DNA of 64,000 nucleotides. It comes from Lamellibrachia satsuma. Its lineage: Eukaryota; Annelida; Polychaeta; Sabellida; Siboglinidae. The DNA lies in NCBI GenBank assembly GCA_033239005.1, contig BSQZ01000001.1, positions 8,478,500 through 8,542,499 of the forward strand. Reading direction: 5' to 3'. Below are positions 50,801 to 60,186 of the stretch, piece after piece (position 1 is the stretch's first letter; each line of letters begins with the position of its first letter). The notes beneath the pieces were generated by a model. It saw only the letters and a list, made by a program, of their open reading frames with translations. It did not search any database and was not told the DNA's origin. Made by a program: the position numbers and the translations under genes.

Positions 50801-51246
50801 ATCAAATGATACATTTGCGAATTGCAGTCTTTTGGACTAAAAAAGACTTACACGGGGATGCAGATCGCAAATGTAGCTATTTATTTCACACCCCTAATGA
50901 TTTTAGCTAATTCTAAATTTGTCACAGTTGGTTGTCATTCGGTTTTAAGTCAGTTGAAATGCTTGTCTGCCTTTTCGTATGCAATGATGTAGTAGTTATG
51001 TCGTCATCGCATGTAAGTTAATCAGCTATTTAGTACACGGTGACCTCTCCAAGACGTAGATAACTAGTTCTGTCGTAATTAAATCATAACTGCCCCCGTG
51101 TATTGGATAGAGCATATTGAATGTGTGTGTAATAATATTGAATATCTTGCCCATCATTACTATAACACCACCATTTACAGATGGCCAACCAGATTGACAT
51201 GAACGCTCAGAGTGAACTGATGGCATCCTTCGAAGAGATGTTATAA
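22866..51246 (+). CDS. BRD4: BET-family bromodomain protein (BRD2/3/4/T pro-orthologue, BRD4-like long form), 21 coding exons, 5' end missing
   Basis: BET proteins bind acetylated histones through two bromodomains and recruit P-TEFb and other factors to chromatin. Exons: 22866-22941, 23536-23934, 30997-31143, 31626-31694, 31983-32270, 32609-32878, 33589-33690, 34701-34829, 36277-36444, 37244-37673, 38276-38446, 38906-39061, 39568-39702, 45573-45613, 46578-46872, 47488-47790, 48226-48323, 48941-49078, 49521-49612, 50439-50628, 51181-51246 (TAA). All are GT-AG and in phase, giving 1253 residues plus an unseen N-terminus. Domain order: BD1, motif A ([14 protein letters not shown]), motif B ([19 protein letters not shown]), BD2, acidic Ser-rich stretch, basic [20 protein letters not shown], Lys/Gln-rich helix, second Ser/Asp run, Pro-rich linker with LPQQPSRPS, then KIKNVGSW and the C-terminal motif. 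The first listed exon is open from its acceptor with no ATG until its last codon, so the true start probably lies upstream. The symbol reflects domain content; a pre-duplication invertebrate gene would be co-orthologous to all four vertebrate BETs. Confidence 0.96.
24648..25540. mobile_element. Dispersed DNA-transposon-like repeat, copy B (intron of the BET gene)
   Basis: The ends match copy A (15597-16160). The interior (about 24955-25470) is related to the two TA-flanked elements at 26435 and 41921. Shared blocks include cacaaatatgcc, gtcatccgca-atgaaat and caggttattattttcgatt. It is either a relative with different ends or a nested, rearranged copy. No intact ORF. Confidence 0.6.
26435..27241. 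mobile_element. Tc1/mariner-like (pogo/Tigger type) non-autonomous element, copy 1
   Basis: Flanked by TA on both sides (26433-26434 and 27242-27243). The left end CAGTCGGATTCGGATATAAC and right end GTTATAACGAGGCTCGACTG are of the Tigger-like CAGTCG...TATAACG type. The left end lacks the outer gcgcctcgttataacg seen in copy 2, which suggests a small deletion. The interior is closely related to copy 2. No transposase ORF. Confidence 0.8.
29219..29249. repeat. TG/TA microsatellite
   Basis: A tatgtatgtatgtgtatatatata-type run sits just left of the 112-bp palindrome. Confidence 0.8.
29255..29366. repeat. 112-bp near-perfect palindrome
   Basis: Bases 29255-29310 and 29311-29366 are reverse complements with one mismatch in 56 pairs and no spacer. 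Each arm contains atatctcaggagggcgagtt, matching the LINE C-terminal/3' junction (YLRRA frame) found in the palindrome at 7292-7623. It lies in the 7-kb BET intron. Confidence 0.92.
29819..29857. repeat. (TA)n/(TG)n microsatellite
   Basis: atatatatatatatatatat followed by gtatatatatgtgtgtgtg, in the BET intron before the exon at 30997. Confidence 0.85.
33589..36324 (+). other. BRD4: Bromodomain 2 coding segment of the BET gene
   Basis: Exons 33589-33690, 34701-34829 and the start of 36277-36444 encode [60 protein letters not shown] and [12 protein letters not shown]. The WPF shelf and acetyl-lysine-binding Asn (NCYRYN) are kept. Where vertebrate BD2s have PPDHEVV after that Asn, this protein has SQDSDVV, so the BD2-typical His is a Ser. 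Confidence 0.95.
36494..37028. repeat. About 165-bp direct duplication within one BET intron
   Basis: 36494-36658 and 36865-37028 are near-identical, both containing tgctgacgtaa, catgcgtgtcatatgacgct and gattgcaggacatgactatt. About 200 bp separates them. Neither copy contains a recognisable exon. Confidence 0.9.
37604..38440 (+). other. BRD4: ET (extraterminal) domain coding segment of the BET gene
   Basis: Spread over the end of exon 37244-37673 and exon 38276-38446. It reads [60 protein letters not shown] and [14 protein letters not shown]. It is almost identical to vertebrate ET domains, which bind NSD3, JMJD6, CHD4 and other partners through short basic peptides. Confidence 0.97.
39702..41396 (+). 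other. BRD4: Possible read-through 3' end of a short BET isoform
   Basis: If the donor at 39703 is not used, the frame reads one more Gly codon (GGT) and stops at TAG 39705-39707, just after the Ser/Asp-rich run. An AATAAA occurs at 41391-41396. This would give a protein of about 850 residues lacking the C-terminal motif, like vertebrate short BET forms. It is inference from sequence alone. Confidence 0.35.
41921..42907. mobile_element. Tc1/mariner-like (pogo/Tigger type) non-autonomous element, copy 2
   Basis: 987 bp flanked by TA (41919-41920 and 42908-42909). The ends CAGTCGCGCCTCGTTATAAC and GTTATAACGAGGCGCGACTG are perfect inverted repeats over 20 bp. The subterminal ggtcggtcgtggaccc / gtcgtggaccccgac parts are also inverted. 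Interior related to copy 1; no intact transposase. It lies in the 5.9-kb BET intron between exons 39568 and 45573. Confidence 0.92.
46919..47060. repeat. Dispersed repeat, also at 60018-60180
   Basis: Both copies share ggttcgttgatgtt, tgtagtgt, a tcatcgaaa block and a cgaaagt-aatagcc block in the same order and orientation. Family unknown. Confidence 0.6.
47116..47283. repeat. 84-bp tandem duplication in a BET intron
   Basis: Two adjacent copies begin tgatgatttcaccaaaacca at 47116 and 47200 and end ggttttatttg. They differ by a few substitutions. Confidence 0.9.
49106..49248. repeat. About 32-bp imperfect tandem repeat in a BET intron
   Basis: Four to five units of the type gtaacata-atgtag-ataaag, then actaatgtt. 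Confidence 0.75.
50184..50366. repeat. 25-bp minisatellite, 7 copies, just before a BET exon
   Basis: The unit gaattggatgtctgtagggt plus agatt alternates between tgtct and tggct/tggtt variants. It ends about 70 bp before the acceptor at 50438. ORFs of repeated [10 protein letters not shown] type on the minus strand are artefacts of the repeat. Confidence 0.92.
51181..51246 (+). CDS. BRD4: Terminal coding exon of the BET gene: C-terminal motif (CTM)
   Basis: The exon reads [21 protein letters not shown], stop. It matches the P-TEFb-interacting C-terminal motif of BRD4 and BRDT (IDMN-x-QS-L-FEE-L pattern). The acceptor atttacag ends at 51180. Its presence shows that the gene makes a BRD4-type long form. 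Confidence 0.95.
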   Translation: MANQIDMNAQSELMASFEEML

Positions 51247-52377
51247 CCAGACTGCGGCGACGCCAACAGAACCGCGTGTCAGCGACATGTAAAGTGGTGT
51301 CACCACTGTGTCACCGCATTATCGGTGTACATTGAGTGATGCAGAATGATGAAGTTGACGTGGGATTGGTTGCGACGTCGTCGCTGAAAGCTTCAGACGA
51401 GTATTAGGATTTTGTAGTTAACTGAGATGGTGACAATGATAGCAAATTTAGAGTGTTGCCAACTGTTGGCGATGAGATAAGGGTAGCAAATAATTGCTGC
51501 TGATCGATGGCACGTCATAGTGTACATTTCCTTTCCAACTTATTGTTGCCCATTGTTATTTATATAATTCGGCAACTGTTGCATCGCCCTTGGCAAGGCT
51601 GTTTTAGGAACTGATGCATGCTTGGCGCTAGGTTTAATTTGATCTTTCGCACAAAGAACTGTTGTGATACACTGCAGGCCATTACAACATTGCAGGCCAT
51701 TACAACATTGCACAGCTGCTGCAGTCACTGGTTCCTTGTGATCCTGGGTGGGTGGCCACCACAGATCTGGCTCGGTCACGTCTGTGACGTTAGTATTTAT
51801 TGTTGACATCCTGCTCTAAATGTGTGCATCAGAGCAAACAAAAACAAGTAAATATGGTTTGGTAGCAAGAGGCTGTCCATGGGTTGTTTGTGTCATACCT
51901 CCTTTTGATGTATGCAGACAAATCACTACACTGCTGCATGTAGATGTCACTTAGCATTGGACACTTCACATAAAACGTAGATGTCACTTAGCATTGGACA
52001 CTTCACATAAAATGTATGAAGCATTTAAGTGGCACATTGTCACGTGTATGATCGTTTTACCTGCTGACACACAATGGTTGGTTCGTGGACATGTTGATAT
52101 TTGGTATGTGTCAAGATCTACTCAACAGGGATCTGCAACTAGTAGATGATGAGTGGTGTGTGTGTGCGTGCGTGCGTGTGTGTCTGGAAGAGTGATTGTA
52201 GATGAGATGTATGTGTGCAGTGACAACACGAGCTAGGTAGTCAGTGCTGTTGTGAAACTTGTAATATATAAAATAGAATATAATGCGACTGGCCGTGTGT
52301 GAATGTGATGACACTTGTGAATGACTAAAGCGTGTCAGGATGCTTCTAAGTCAATTAATAATCAATTAATTTTGTTG

Positions 52378-53376
52378 GGCATTCATGCTGGCCTGGTTTT
52401 TCTGACGGGCCTTCATGCTGGCCTGGTATGTCTGATGGGCCTTCATGCTTGCCTGGTATGTCTGTTGGTCTGGTATGTTGGTTGGGCCTTCATGTCTGTC
52501 TGGTATGTGTGTTGGGTATTCATGCTGGCATGGTGTGAGCATTGGGCCTTCATGCCTGCCTGGTATACGTGTTGGGGCTTCATGTTGGCCTGGTATGTCT
52601 GTTGGGCCTTCATGCCAGCCTGGTATGTGTTTTGGGCCTTCATGTCGACCTAGTATGTCTGTTGGGCCTTCATGTCGACCTAGTATGTCTGTTGGGCCTT
52701 CATGCTGGCCTGGTATGTCTGTTGGGCCGTCATGCCAGCCTGGTATGTCTGTTGGGCCTTCATGTCGACCTAGTATGTCTGTTGGGCCTTCATGCTGGCC
52801 TGGTATGTCTGTTGGGCCTTCATGCCCGGCCGGGTATGTCTGTTGGGCCTTCATGCTGGCCTGGTATGTCTGTTGGGCCTTCATGCCGACCTAGTATGTC
52901 TGTTGGGCCTTCATGCTGGCCGGGTATGTCTGTTGGGCCTTCATGCCGGCTGGGTATGTCTGTTGGCCCTTCACGTCGGCCTGGTATGTCTGTTGGGCCT
53001 TCATGCTGGCCTGGTATGTGTGTTGGGCCTTCATGTCGTCCTGTTATGTCTGTTGGTCCTTCATGCTGGGCTGGTATGTCTGTTGGTCCTTCATGTCGTC
53101 CTGTTATGTCTGTTGAGCCTTCATGTCAGCCTGGTATGTCTGTTGGTCCTTCATGCTGGTCTGATATGTCTGTTGGTCCTTCATGTCGGCCTGGTATGTC
53201 TGTTGGTCCTTCATGTCGGCCTGGTATGTCTGTTGGTCCTTCATGTCGGCCTGGTATGTCTGTTGGTCCTTCATGCTGGGCTGGTATGTCTGTTGGTCCT
53301 TCATGTCGGCCTGGTATGTCTGTTGGTCCTTCATGTCGGCCTGGTATGTCTGTTGGTCCTTCATGTCGGCCTGGTA
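52378..53376. repeat. 30-bp minisatellite, about 33 copies, downstream of the BET stop
   Basis: The unit cctggtatgtctgttgggcc plus ttcatgctgg repeats for about 1 kb. Right-hand units have ttggtcctt in place of ttgggcctt. Because 30 is a multiple of three, long ORFs appear in several frames on both strands (up to 279 codons, for example MSVGPSCRPG repeats). None has a sensible start context or family, and I treat them as spurious. Confidence 0.95.
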
Positions 53377-53710
53377 TGTAAAATGCAATGACGTAACTAA
53401 TGTTGTGATTTTACTAGATATAAATAATGAATTGTGTTCATTGTGCATAATTTGTTGTACATTAATTCAGTTGTAATATTGGATACACTATAATTATTAT
53501 CTTTATTACTGTAGTTTGTAGTTGTTTGCCTGCGATTACTTGTGTGTAGATATGACTCGGCCAGTGGGAGCTGTGGAAAGTAACTCTTGTTTAGGCTTCG
53601 CCAAGTTCCTGCTTGGGTTTAATTTTGTATGAATATGATTTGAAACAGGTTCAGTAATGTGGTTGGTGTTGTCAGCAAAGTGGCATACTGCATTACACAG
53701 ACCCCATAAT

Positions 53711-53716
53711 AATAAA
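53711..53716 (+). terminator. Candidate poly(A) signal of the BET gene
   Basis: AATAAA about 2.5 kb past the stop codon at 51246 and about 335 bp after the minisatellite. A second AATAAA lies at 54660-54665. Confidence 0.35.
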
Positions 53717-54852
53717 AAAATATATTCGTATTTATTATCTTTATATTATGTATAGTGAGATTACTGGTACAGTTAATATTACCACAAAGCTGTAGTTATG
53801 TATTGAGATGTGTAACTGATGAGACCATCCACCTCCACACTTGTAAATATGACAGCTTCTAGTGCCCAGTGAAGTCTTCTGCTGCTCTTTATCATTCCAC
53901 ACTTATTGAATGAATGAATTACACAGTGGAACTGACATTTCTTATTTCACAAGTTGTTTTCTAGTGCATCCTTTTATTGGCCGATTGGCATCCTCTCTAA
54001 ATGAGTCATGTGTTGACATTGTGTTGCCTGTTTGCAAAATAGTACAAAACCCACATTTTGTTTCTGGATAGTTGCAGCAATAACATTTCCAGTTACTGTG
54101 TGTCATAGTACTCTGGGTTGTATGTAACACGTATTTGATAAAAGATAAATGTTGATTAAAAAAACATTGCTATGTAGGTGTATGAATGACGAATGTATAT
54201 GTGTGTTTTGATGTGTGTTTGTGAAGTGAACATGTACGAGTTAGTCGCTAGTTCCTGCAGCAGTTTGTTCTGTAGTTTATACTGTAACAGTAGTTTATCT
54301 GTTTTGTTTTTGTTTGTGAAACTTCCAAACAAACCTGCCACTAAATTATCACTGGAGAATCGTGGTTTGTTTCTGTGAAATATGGTGTTTGGTGTCTTGA
54401 GAATGTGCTCAGTGGTAATGTTGAGGCAGAAATTCTAGAATCACTTGCAATTAATGAAACAATTATTCAGGTTCATGATACAATAGTTTACTATTTTTGC
54501 TACAGAGATATAGAGATCACAATGACAACGATCTTTATTATAATTCAGTTGACAAAGTATTGTGTTGTCTATTAACATTTTGTTTGTGATAGCGATTTGT
54601 TTGCCGAAGCGATGTATGACATTGAAATGGTTTTGGTGTTTGCCAATACACAAGGCAAAAATAAAATACATGTGAACAAATAATCAATGTTTTGTTGTCA
54701 AATATTTGTTGGAGAAATTAAAACAGCAGCAGTTTCAGTATATTACCATGTAAATAATTATACACTACATAATTATCACACACATAATATAAAGCATTCA
54801 ATCAGTGTATGGCACTAATTTAAATAAGTAAAAACCTTTTGGTATTCAGTAG

Positions 54853-54971
54853 TTTGTTCCAAGAACGTGTCGGTAATCACCTTCAACATACAAGGCTTGA
54901 GGAGAACATTTCCAGCGTGGCCTTGGATATAGTCCGCAATCTTGTGCAACGTAAACAATGTTTCAAGATGC
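54853..54971 (+). other. Possible orphan exon
   Basis: Between an acceptor-like ttggtattcag and a strong donor (CACCTG|GTAAGT near 54975) the frame reads LFQERVGNHLQHTRLEENIS, then SVALDIVRNLVQRKQCFKMHL. It looks protein-like, but I cannot name a family, nor find a partner exon. Confidence 0.25.
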
Positions 54972-55599
54972 ACCTGGTAAGTGTGTTGATCTGTGGAATT
55001 GTTGGTATCCTGTGGCTATTGGTATCCTGGTATCGATGTTGCTACGCAGCAGAGCTTGTGCCTCTCTCTCCCCCAGGTTCCACTGCTGAGCCACTGCCTC
55101 CTGCAACCACAGCACAATATTCACCTATTTTAGTTATGAAGAACACCTAAAAGAATGTGTTAGGTTAAGAGGCTAAGAGAAGACACGGCAGGTGAAATGG
55201 CATTTTTTGCTCAAATGTGTTTCCACCATATTCTGATAACTTTGTATGTTTACTCTCCATAAAGTTCACTTTTATAACAATTACACACAGGGTTGTACCT
55301 CTAAATCGCTTTCTTTCATGGATAAAGCTTATCTCTTTCATGTAATAAATGCCGGTTTTCAGTTTTTGACAGGCGTTTTCTAAAAACCATGTTTTTTACA
55401 TATGGAAGAAGGATATCTCTAGAAGTAATTATGCTAGCCAAATAAGGTTTTGAGTGTTGTATTCAGATTATTCCTCTCTACACAGCTGGCAGAACACATA
55501 ATCAAAAGTTTTAAAGTTACGTAAGTATTTGTTGCCAGCTGTGTAATAGTGTGTATACCGAACATGGTTCTGCAAGAAATATAATACCTTTGTTTTAAA

Positions 55600-55760
55600 A
55601 AATGGCATTGATTCTCAACTTGCCAATATTTGTTCAAAATGGCAGCCATTTTGTTTGTTACCATGGAAATGGGGGTCTGGCAGAAAAGTTCAATATATTT
55701 TTTACTCGGTAAAACCCATTTTACAGTTTGGGCAGAGAATGCAAATTAAGACAAAATCCT
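55600..55760. repeat. Dispersed repeat, also at about 25940-26110
   Basis: Both copies share aatatttg-tcaaa, then ctggc(t)gaaaaaagttcaat and atatttt-actc-gtaa-accc in the same orientation. Family unknown. Confidence 0.55.
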
Positions 55761-55780
55761 ATCGATCTGCTGTGTCTCAC

Positions 55781-56125
55781 CTTAAAGGGAGATCAAACTG
55801 AAGTTTTTAAGATATTGAATAGGTATGAAAATATTGATAAAAATATTTGTTCTCACTTATGAAAGATAGTAGAACTAGAGGACTTGAAGTAACGTTAGTG
55901 AAGGATCCGTGTCGACTGGATATCAGACTACCCCTTCCCACACAGAACAATAGATTGTGTAAATTCTAGCAGCATGAATATGTTTAAAAAACAAAATTTA
56001 CAAATATCTCAGAAGAGTGGGTTACACACAGATGAAAAATTGTTGGACCCTTGATAAGACAATGACTTCCTTGTCCACTTGTCATTTGGGCCTTTTGCCT
56101 TGGATGGCAATCTTGTTCAAAGCGT
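55781..56125 (+). mobile_element. Truncated LINE 3' end (CR1/L2-like), plus orientation
   Basis: The sequence encodes KGDQTEVFKILNRYENIDKN, the conserved C-terminal part of non-LTR ORF2, then breaks up with stops. It runs into the same 3' end (atatctcag-ag-gggtta ... ccacttgtcatttgggcc ... aatcttgtt) as the copies at 60187 and 7292-7623. Dead copy. Confidence 0.8.
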
Positions 56126-56129
56126 GTTT

Positions 56130-56329
56130 ATTCTCAACACGCACAGAGCCACAGACACAGCCTCTGGCTCATGCATGCACGGTTGTGGACCTGCCAGGGG
56201 CTCGGGGTCTGCATAACACTCCCCAATATCACTATCCACATCTTCTAAATACGAAATAGTGTCATCACATGAAGAATGAGATGAATCCGACATTGTGTTG
56301 CGAGACTGGCCTTCCTTTTGTGACGTCAC
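56130..56329 (-). pseudogene. N-terminal fragment resembling P2X7-like-domain proteins of invertebrate mobile elements
   Basis: From an ATG near 56293 (minus) the frame reads MSDSSHSSCDDTISYLEDVD and later DPEPLAGPQPCMHEPEA, then loses meaning at the junction with the LINE tail. Acidic Ser/Asp-rich starts followed by QPYMFEP-like motifs are typical of invertebrate proteins with a P2X7-like C-terminal domain. Recognition is from memory and only a fragment is present. Confidence 0.35.
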
Positions 56330-56735
56330 AAATACCGTCCGCAGTCGCTAGTTGTCATTACAAACTGGTACATTTTGTGTGCACAAAACATGATCAAATA
56401 AGCTTTTTTAACCGAGGGAATTAAAAAATTATTTGAATAGCAGTAAATTATTTTTAGAGTATGGACAATGCAGTTTGGAAAGATAATAAAAAACTTGTTC
56501 TTGAAGCAAAGACAGTTAACAATATTTAATATACATGTTCTTAGAATGCCGCCAACAAGAACACCAAAGTAGTTAAAGGAAACCATCTAGATAAAGGAAA
56601 AGAGAATGCACAAAAGAAACTTACTGACAAACCAGAAAAATAAAACATTCTTTCTCAGGAGATGTGGAGGTGATGCAGGAATGTGTTTTAGCGTATGTGT
56701 CAGTTTATTGGACCAAGTGAGAGTTGGATATGTGC

Positions 56736-57820
56736 TTTACCTGCAGGGCTGTGGTGAATTCAAAAATGAATTGGAATTATTCAATTCAATCCTGAATTTG
56801 AATTAAAAGATTTTGAGCAAGTTCAATTGGAAGAAAGTGAATTGAACCTCATTTTCTAGTGCTGGTGCAATTTGGTTTTATTTCCAATGTAATCCTCAAT
56901 CCAACCCTACAATTATATATGAACTCAAAGTCTTTGTAGCAGCTAAACATACATTTGTATACCATTTTAAGATCTGAGGTGAGAACATTTGTCCAAATTT
57001 GAATAAAGGGTCTGCCATGTGGCTATTAGAAAAAAGTACTCAGAAGTTCTGCTCAAATCAAACTATGGTGGGGTGTGATGAGCTTTCATTAATTCAATAT
57101 AGGTTGTAGCTCCTGCTGTAAGATAACATTTATTGCCTGCCTGCACATATATGAAACAATGTCCTTTGTACGTGCTAGGAATGTTTGAAGCCATAGCCAC
57201 CCCAATGGGGCATCCCAGCAATTAGTAATTGGCTTGCTACACTTGAATTGTTTCACCGAGCAGGTATTTCTGAAACCATAAAATGATCAGCCTACTGGTC
57301 TTTTCGTGTTGCTTAAATAATGGCTCAGCCATAGTCTGTACATTGTTTACAATTACTAGCAGTTGGAATGCAAACAAACCTGATATTTTGTAAATTTGCA
57401 ACGACAGATGTAATAGAAAAGTAATACACTATTATCTATTACTTTAGGATCTATTACTATTACTTTTGAAAAAAGTCACTACTACCACACAGCAGTGACC
57501 ACAGCTTGAAAATATTCTAGCCACATTTATATCTGGCTAACATAGAGTTCCGAGCTAAAATGAAAGAAGTTCCTTTATTACAGAAAAAAATGCCTATTAC
57601 ATATTACTATTATCCCATGCGTTTGCTTTGGAAAAACCCCCATAGAACTAATTCGGAATTTGAATTGAATTGGATTTGAATTGGAATTGAAAGATTTGAG
57701 CTGGACTTTGAAAAAAATTTATTGAAAAAGAAATTAATTAAACTGGAATTTATTAAATTGAATTGAAAGGAATTTGAATTGAAACTGATTAAATGGAATT
57801 GACCCAACCCTGTTTACCTG
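56736..57820. mobile_element. Non-autonomous hAT element with 8-bp target-site duplication
   Basis: TTTACCTG occurs directly before CAGGGCTG (56736-56743) and directly after CAACCCTG (57813-57820), giving a 1069-bp element with hAT-type ends. Both subterminal regions are rich in gaatt/aattga motifs in inverted arrangement (about 56755-56850 and 57650-57805). No transposase. It lies about 55 bp downstream, in transcript direction, of the TMEM141-like exon 3. Confidence 0.9.
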
Positions 57821-57874
57821 TAAATACGTTGTTTTTAAAGGTAGATTTGCTGCAACAGTAACCAAGTGACTCAC

Positions 57875-59843
57875 GTTCCAAGTCATGCAGTGGTGAGTGG
57901 CGCTCTTCCAGGGCGAGCCACATCTTCTGGCAGTTTGTAGTCTTCCGTCGCGTCACGAGATAGCTAACAAGGGCACCACCAAATACGGGGGCAAATAACT
58001 TGGCATTCTGGTTGATTGGAGCAAAGCGTTTTATTACCTCTTGGCCGACATATATCGTTGCACCACCTAATAAAACAAAACAGGAAACTAAATAAATATC
58101 TCCATATACTGAGTGAGTATCAAGTCTCTATGAAATATTTTTGTTATGTTTTATACATCATGAGTAGGAACCCTTTATACTAGTATTATTAATTTATAAA
58201 TCAGCAGCCTTCACATTTCCTTCCATTTTTTGTAAGATGTTCCATGAAAATGTTGCCGACAAATTTATTGAGTGTTATGAACACAGAGAAACACCAGAAA
58301 GTAAAACACTCACCTAATGCATGAAAGGATTAAGTGATTACAACATGAAAGACATTACTTCCTGCCTCTTAGTTTGATGTACAGTGTCACACATGACAAA
58401 TATCTCCTTCTTTTAAATTCTTTTGACCAGTCCATGTGATTCACAGCACCTTGTTGGAAAAATGTAAGTTCTAGTAATATGCTATGCATGTTATACTAGC
58501 AAACAGTAATTTGTGACTTCTGTATTGTTCCATCCTCGCCATGAGGGGCTTCTGACTACATCAGCACCCCTGGCATATCGACCAGTTGAAACACTGATTT
58601 TTCAGTTGCTGTGTAACAGTAAACAAATAATATTCCTCGCTCATATTTACGGGGCTCTAAGTGCCTCTCAAACAGGAACTTAACTTTAATTGGTAGTGGA
58701 CCCATTGTCGCTGGTCGGACAGGTAATGATGGGCGTTGCGTGGGAACAGTCTTTGAAGTTTGGGCACGGGCGTGTCTAGTTCCCAGAAACACGTCGACCA
58801 AGACATCAAGTAGGATAAACTGACATTTCATTTCAACAGGTCTGCCAGGGGTACTGAAGCATTACTACCACCCCTTGCTAGCAAGGACGAATTGCTCTAT
58901 ATTTGACAAGTGTTTACTCACCAGAAACAAATCCCATCATTCCATAAACGAAAGCTTCCGACTGACATTTTGTGTATGTCTTGTAGTGCTGCAAAAATAT
59001 ACAAATAATCAAACCAGGAAACCCAAACATGTTTGTCTCTTGGACTTAAGACATTAGCCAATTTCAAGCTGTAATAAAAAAGTTTTTGTAAAGTGTTGAT
59101 AAGCTAGAGTTCTAATTAATTATATATTTCAAATGTCCAGGATATGTGACACATGAGCTGAGGTTCTACCATAGTAAACGGCAGAATAAAGTCTAGCATA
59201 GTACTAAGAATCTAGTCAAGTAAAGCAAAAGGGCAGGATAAGTTCTAAGAATCTAGCCAAGTAAAGCAAAAGGGCAGGATAAGTACTAAGAATCTAATCA
59301 AGTAAAGCAAAAGGGCAGGATAAGTTCTAAGAATCTAGCCAAGTAAAGGGCAGGATAAGTTATAGCCCAGTAAAGAGCACGATCAGTTCTAGACATGAAC
59401 AGCTCAACAAAAACGTAAAGCCCCTAAAGTTTAGCCGGCCCTTGGCTTAGGCTTAGACTTAGTCTTAGTGTACCAAAGTAAAGCCTGCTAAAGGACAGGG
59501 TACGTTCTAGATAAGTTTTAGCTTATGCTAGTACAACTTATAGTAAAGGGCAGACTCAGTAATGACACGATTCACTAGTGAGTACTGTCGTACTGACACA
59601 AGTATTATTGTATATTACGAAGCCTATATTATACGAAAGCCATAACGATAACCGAACTGTTGGGCTGATTCCGAGACCGAGTCCTGGCAATATCATGAAT
59701 ATGACTTGGCTGATATTGATAATAAATTTGAATTTCTACGGTCTAACTCTACCTCTGCAAACATAATATATTGACCATTGGTTTTACTGTACCTTCAAAT
59801 GAGGCGCATTCTCTTCGGCATATTTGACATGGCTCAAACCCAT
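57875..59843 (-). CDS. TMEM141: TMEM141-like small membrane protein (three exons; last exon not found)
   Basis: Exons: 59843-59793, 58988-58922 and 58066-57875, all GT-AG and in phase. They encode MGLSHVKYAEENAPHLK, HYKTYTKCQSEAFVYGMMGF, then VSGGATIYVGQEVIKRFAPI, a hydrophobic segment (LFAPVFGGALVSYLVTR) and TTNCQKMWLALEERHSPLHD. Human TMEM141 (108 aa) has the same layout: a CQS-AF-G--F-TG first helix, a second helix with a SY-VTR end, then a C--LWL-LE motif. About 103 codons are seen. A strong donor (GAAC|GTGAGT) ends exon 3 in phase 1, so a short final exon should lie further left, perhaps beyond the hAT element. Function is not established; a two-pass membrane protein is predicted. Confidence 0.85.
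59207..59370. repeat. About 42-bp tandem repeat, 4 copies, in TMEM141-like intron 1
   Basis: The unit aagaatctagccaagtaaag, then caaaagggcaggataagttct, has a shorter fourth copy lacking caaaag. Degenerate further pieces (gtaaag-gggcag) continue to about 59545. Confidence 0.85.
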
Positions 59844-60017
59844 TGTTATGACACTTTTAAGTTGTTACTCTAAACGAGACGTGACATTTGTAAACAAAGT
59901 TCCTTTGGACATTCGGCTTGGGCTGACATTCTCGATTGAAGTGCCCAACACTTGTGCTCTTGTGGTGGATATTAACGTCGAAAAATCCGTACTTGATCGA
60001 TTTTGCACACCGTGAAT

Positions 60018-60180
60018 TAGGTTCGTTGATGTTTAGTTTAAATCTGTAGTGTATTAACAGTTTGAATTAATAAGACAGTTGGCTTAATAAAAGAGTGTTT
60101 GGTAGCATCATCGAAATATTTTTTTTATCGTTACATCGGGTAACTTACGAAAGTGAGAATAGCCTTATACATGTTATTAT
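60018..60180. repeat. Dispersed repeat, second copy of 46919-47060
   Basis: Same block order as the copy at 46919 (ggttcgttgatgttt ... tcatcgaaa ... cttacgaaagtgagaatagcc). It stops directly before the LINE tail. Confidence 0.55.
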
Positions 60181-60186
60181 ACAGAT

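Larger units (their letters stand above)
51247..54838 (+). other. Downstream/3' UTR region of the BET gene
   Basis: No coding sequence is supported. Candidate AATAAA signals are at 53711-53716 and 54660-54665, so the 3' UTR may be 2.5-3.4 kb and include the 30-bp minisatellite. A short near-tandem duplication (agatgtcacttagcattgga, around 51941-52014) and a (GT)n run near 52157 are also present. Confidence 0.5.

Noticed and set aside
52366..53391. Long ORFs (up to 279 codons) of MSVGPSCRPG / QQTYQADMKD type on both strands
   Set aside because: They are forced by a 30-bp tandem repeat lacking stops in several frames; no family, start context or splice support.
58556..58831. 91-codon minus-strand ORF within TMEM141-like intron 2
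   Set aside because: Lies between verified exons, no family resemblance, no splice support.
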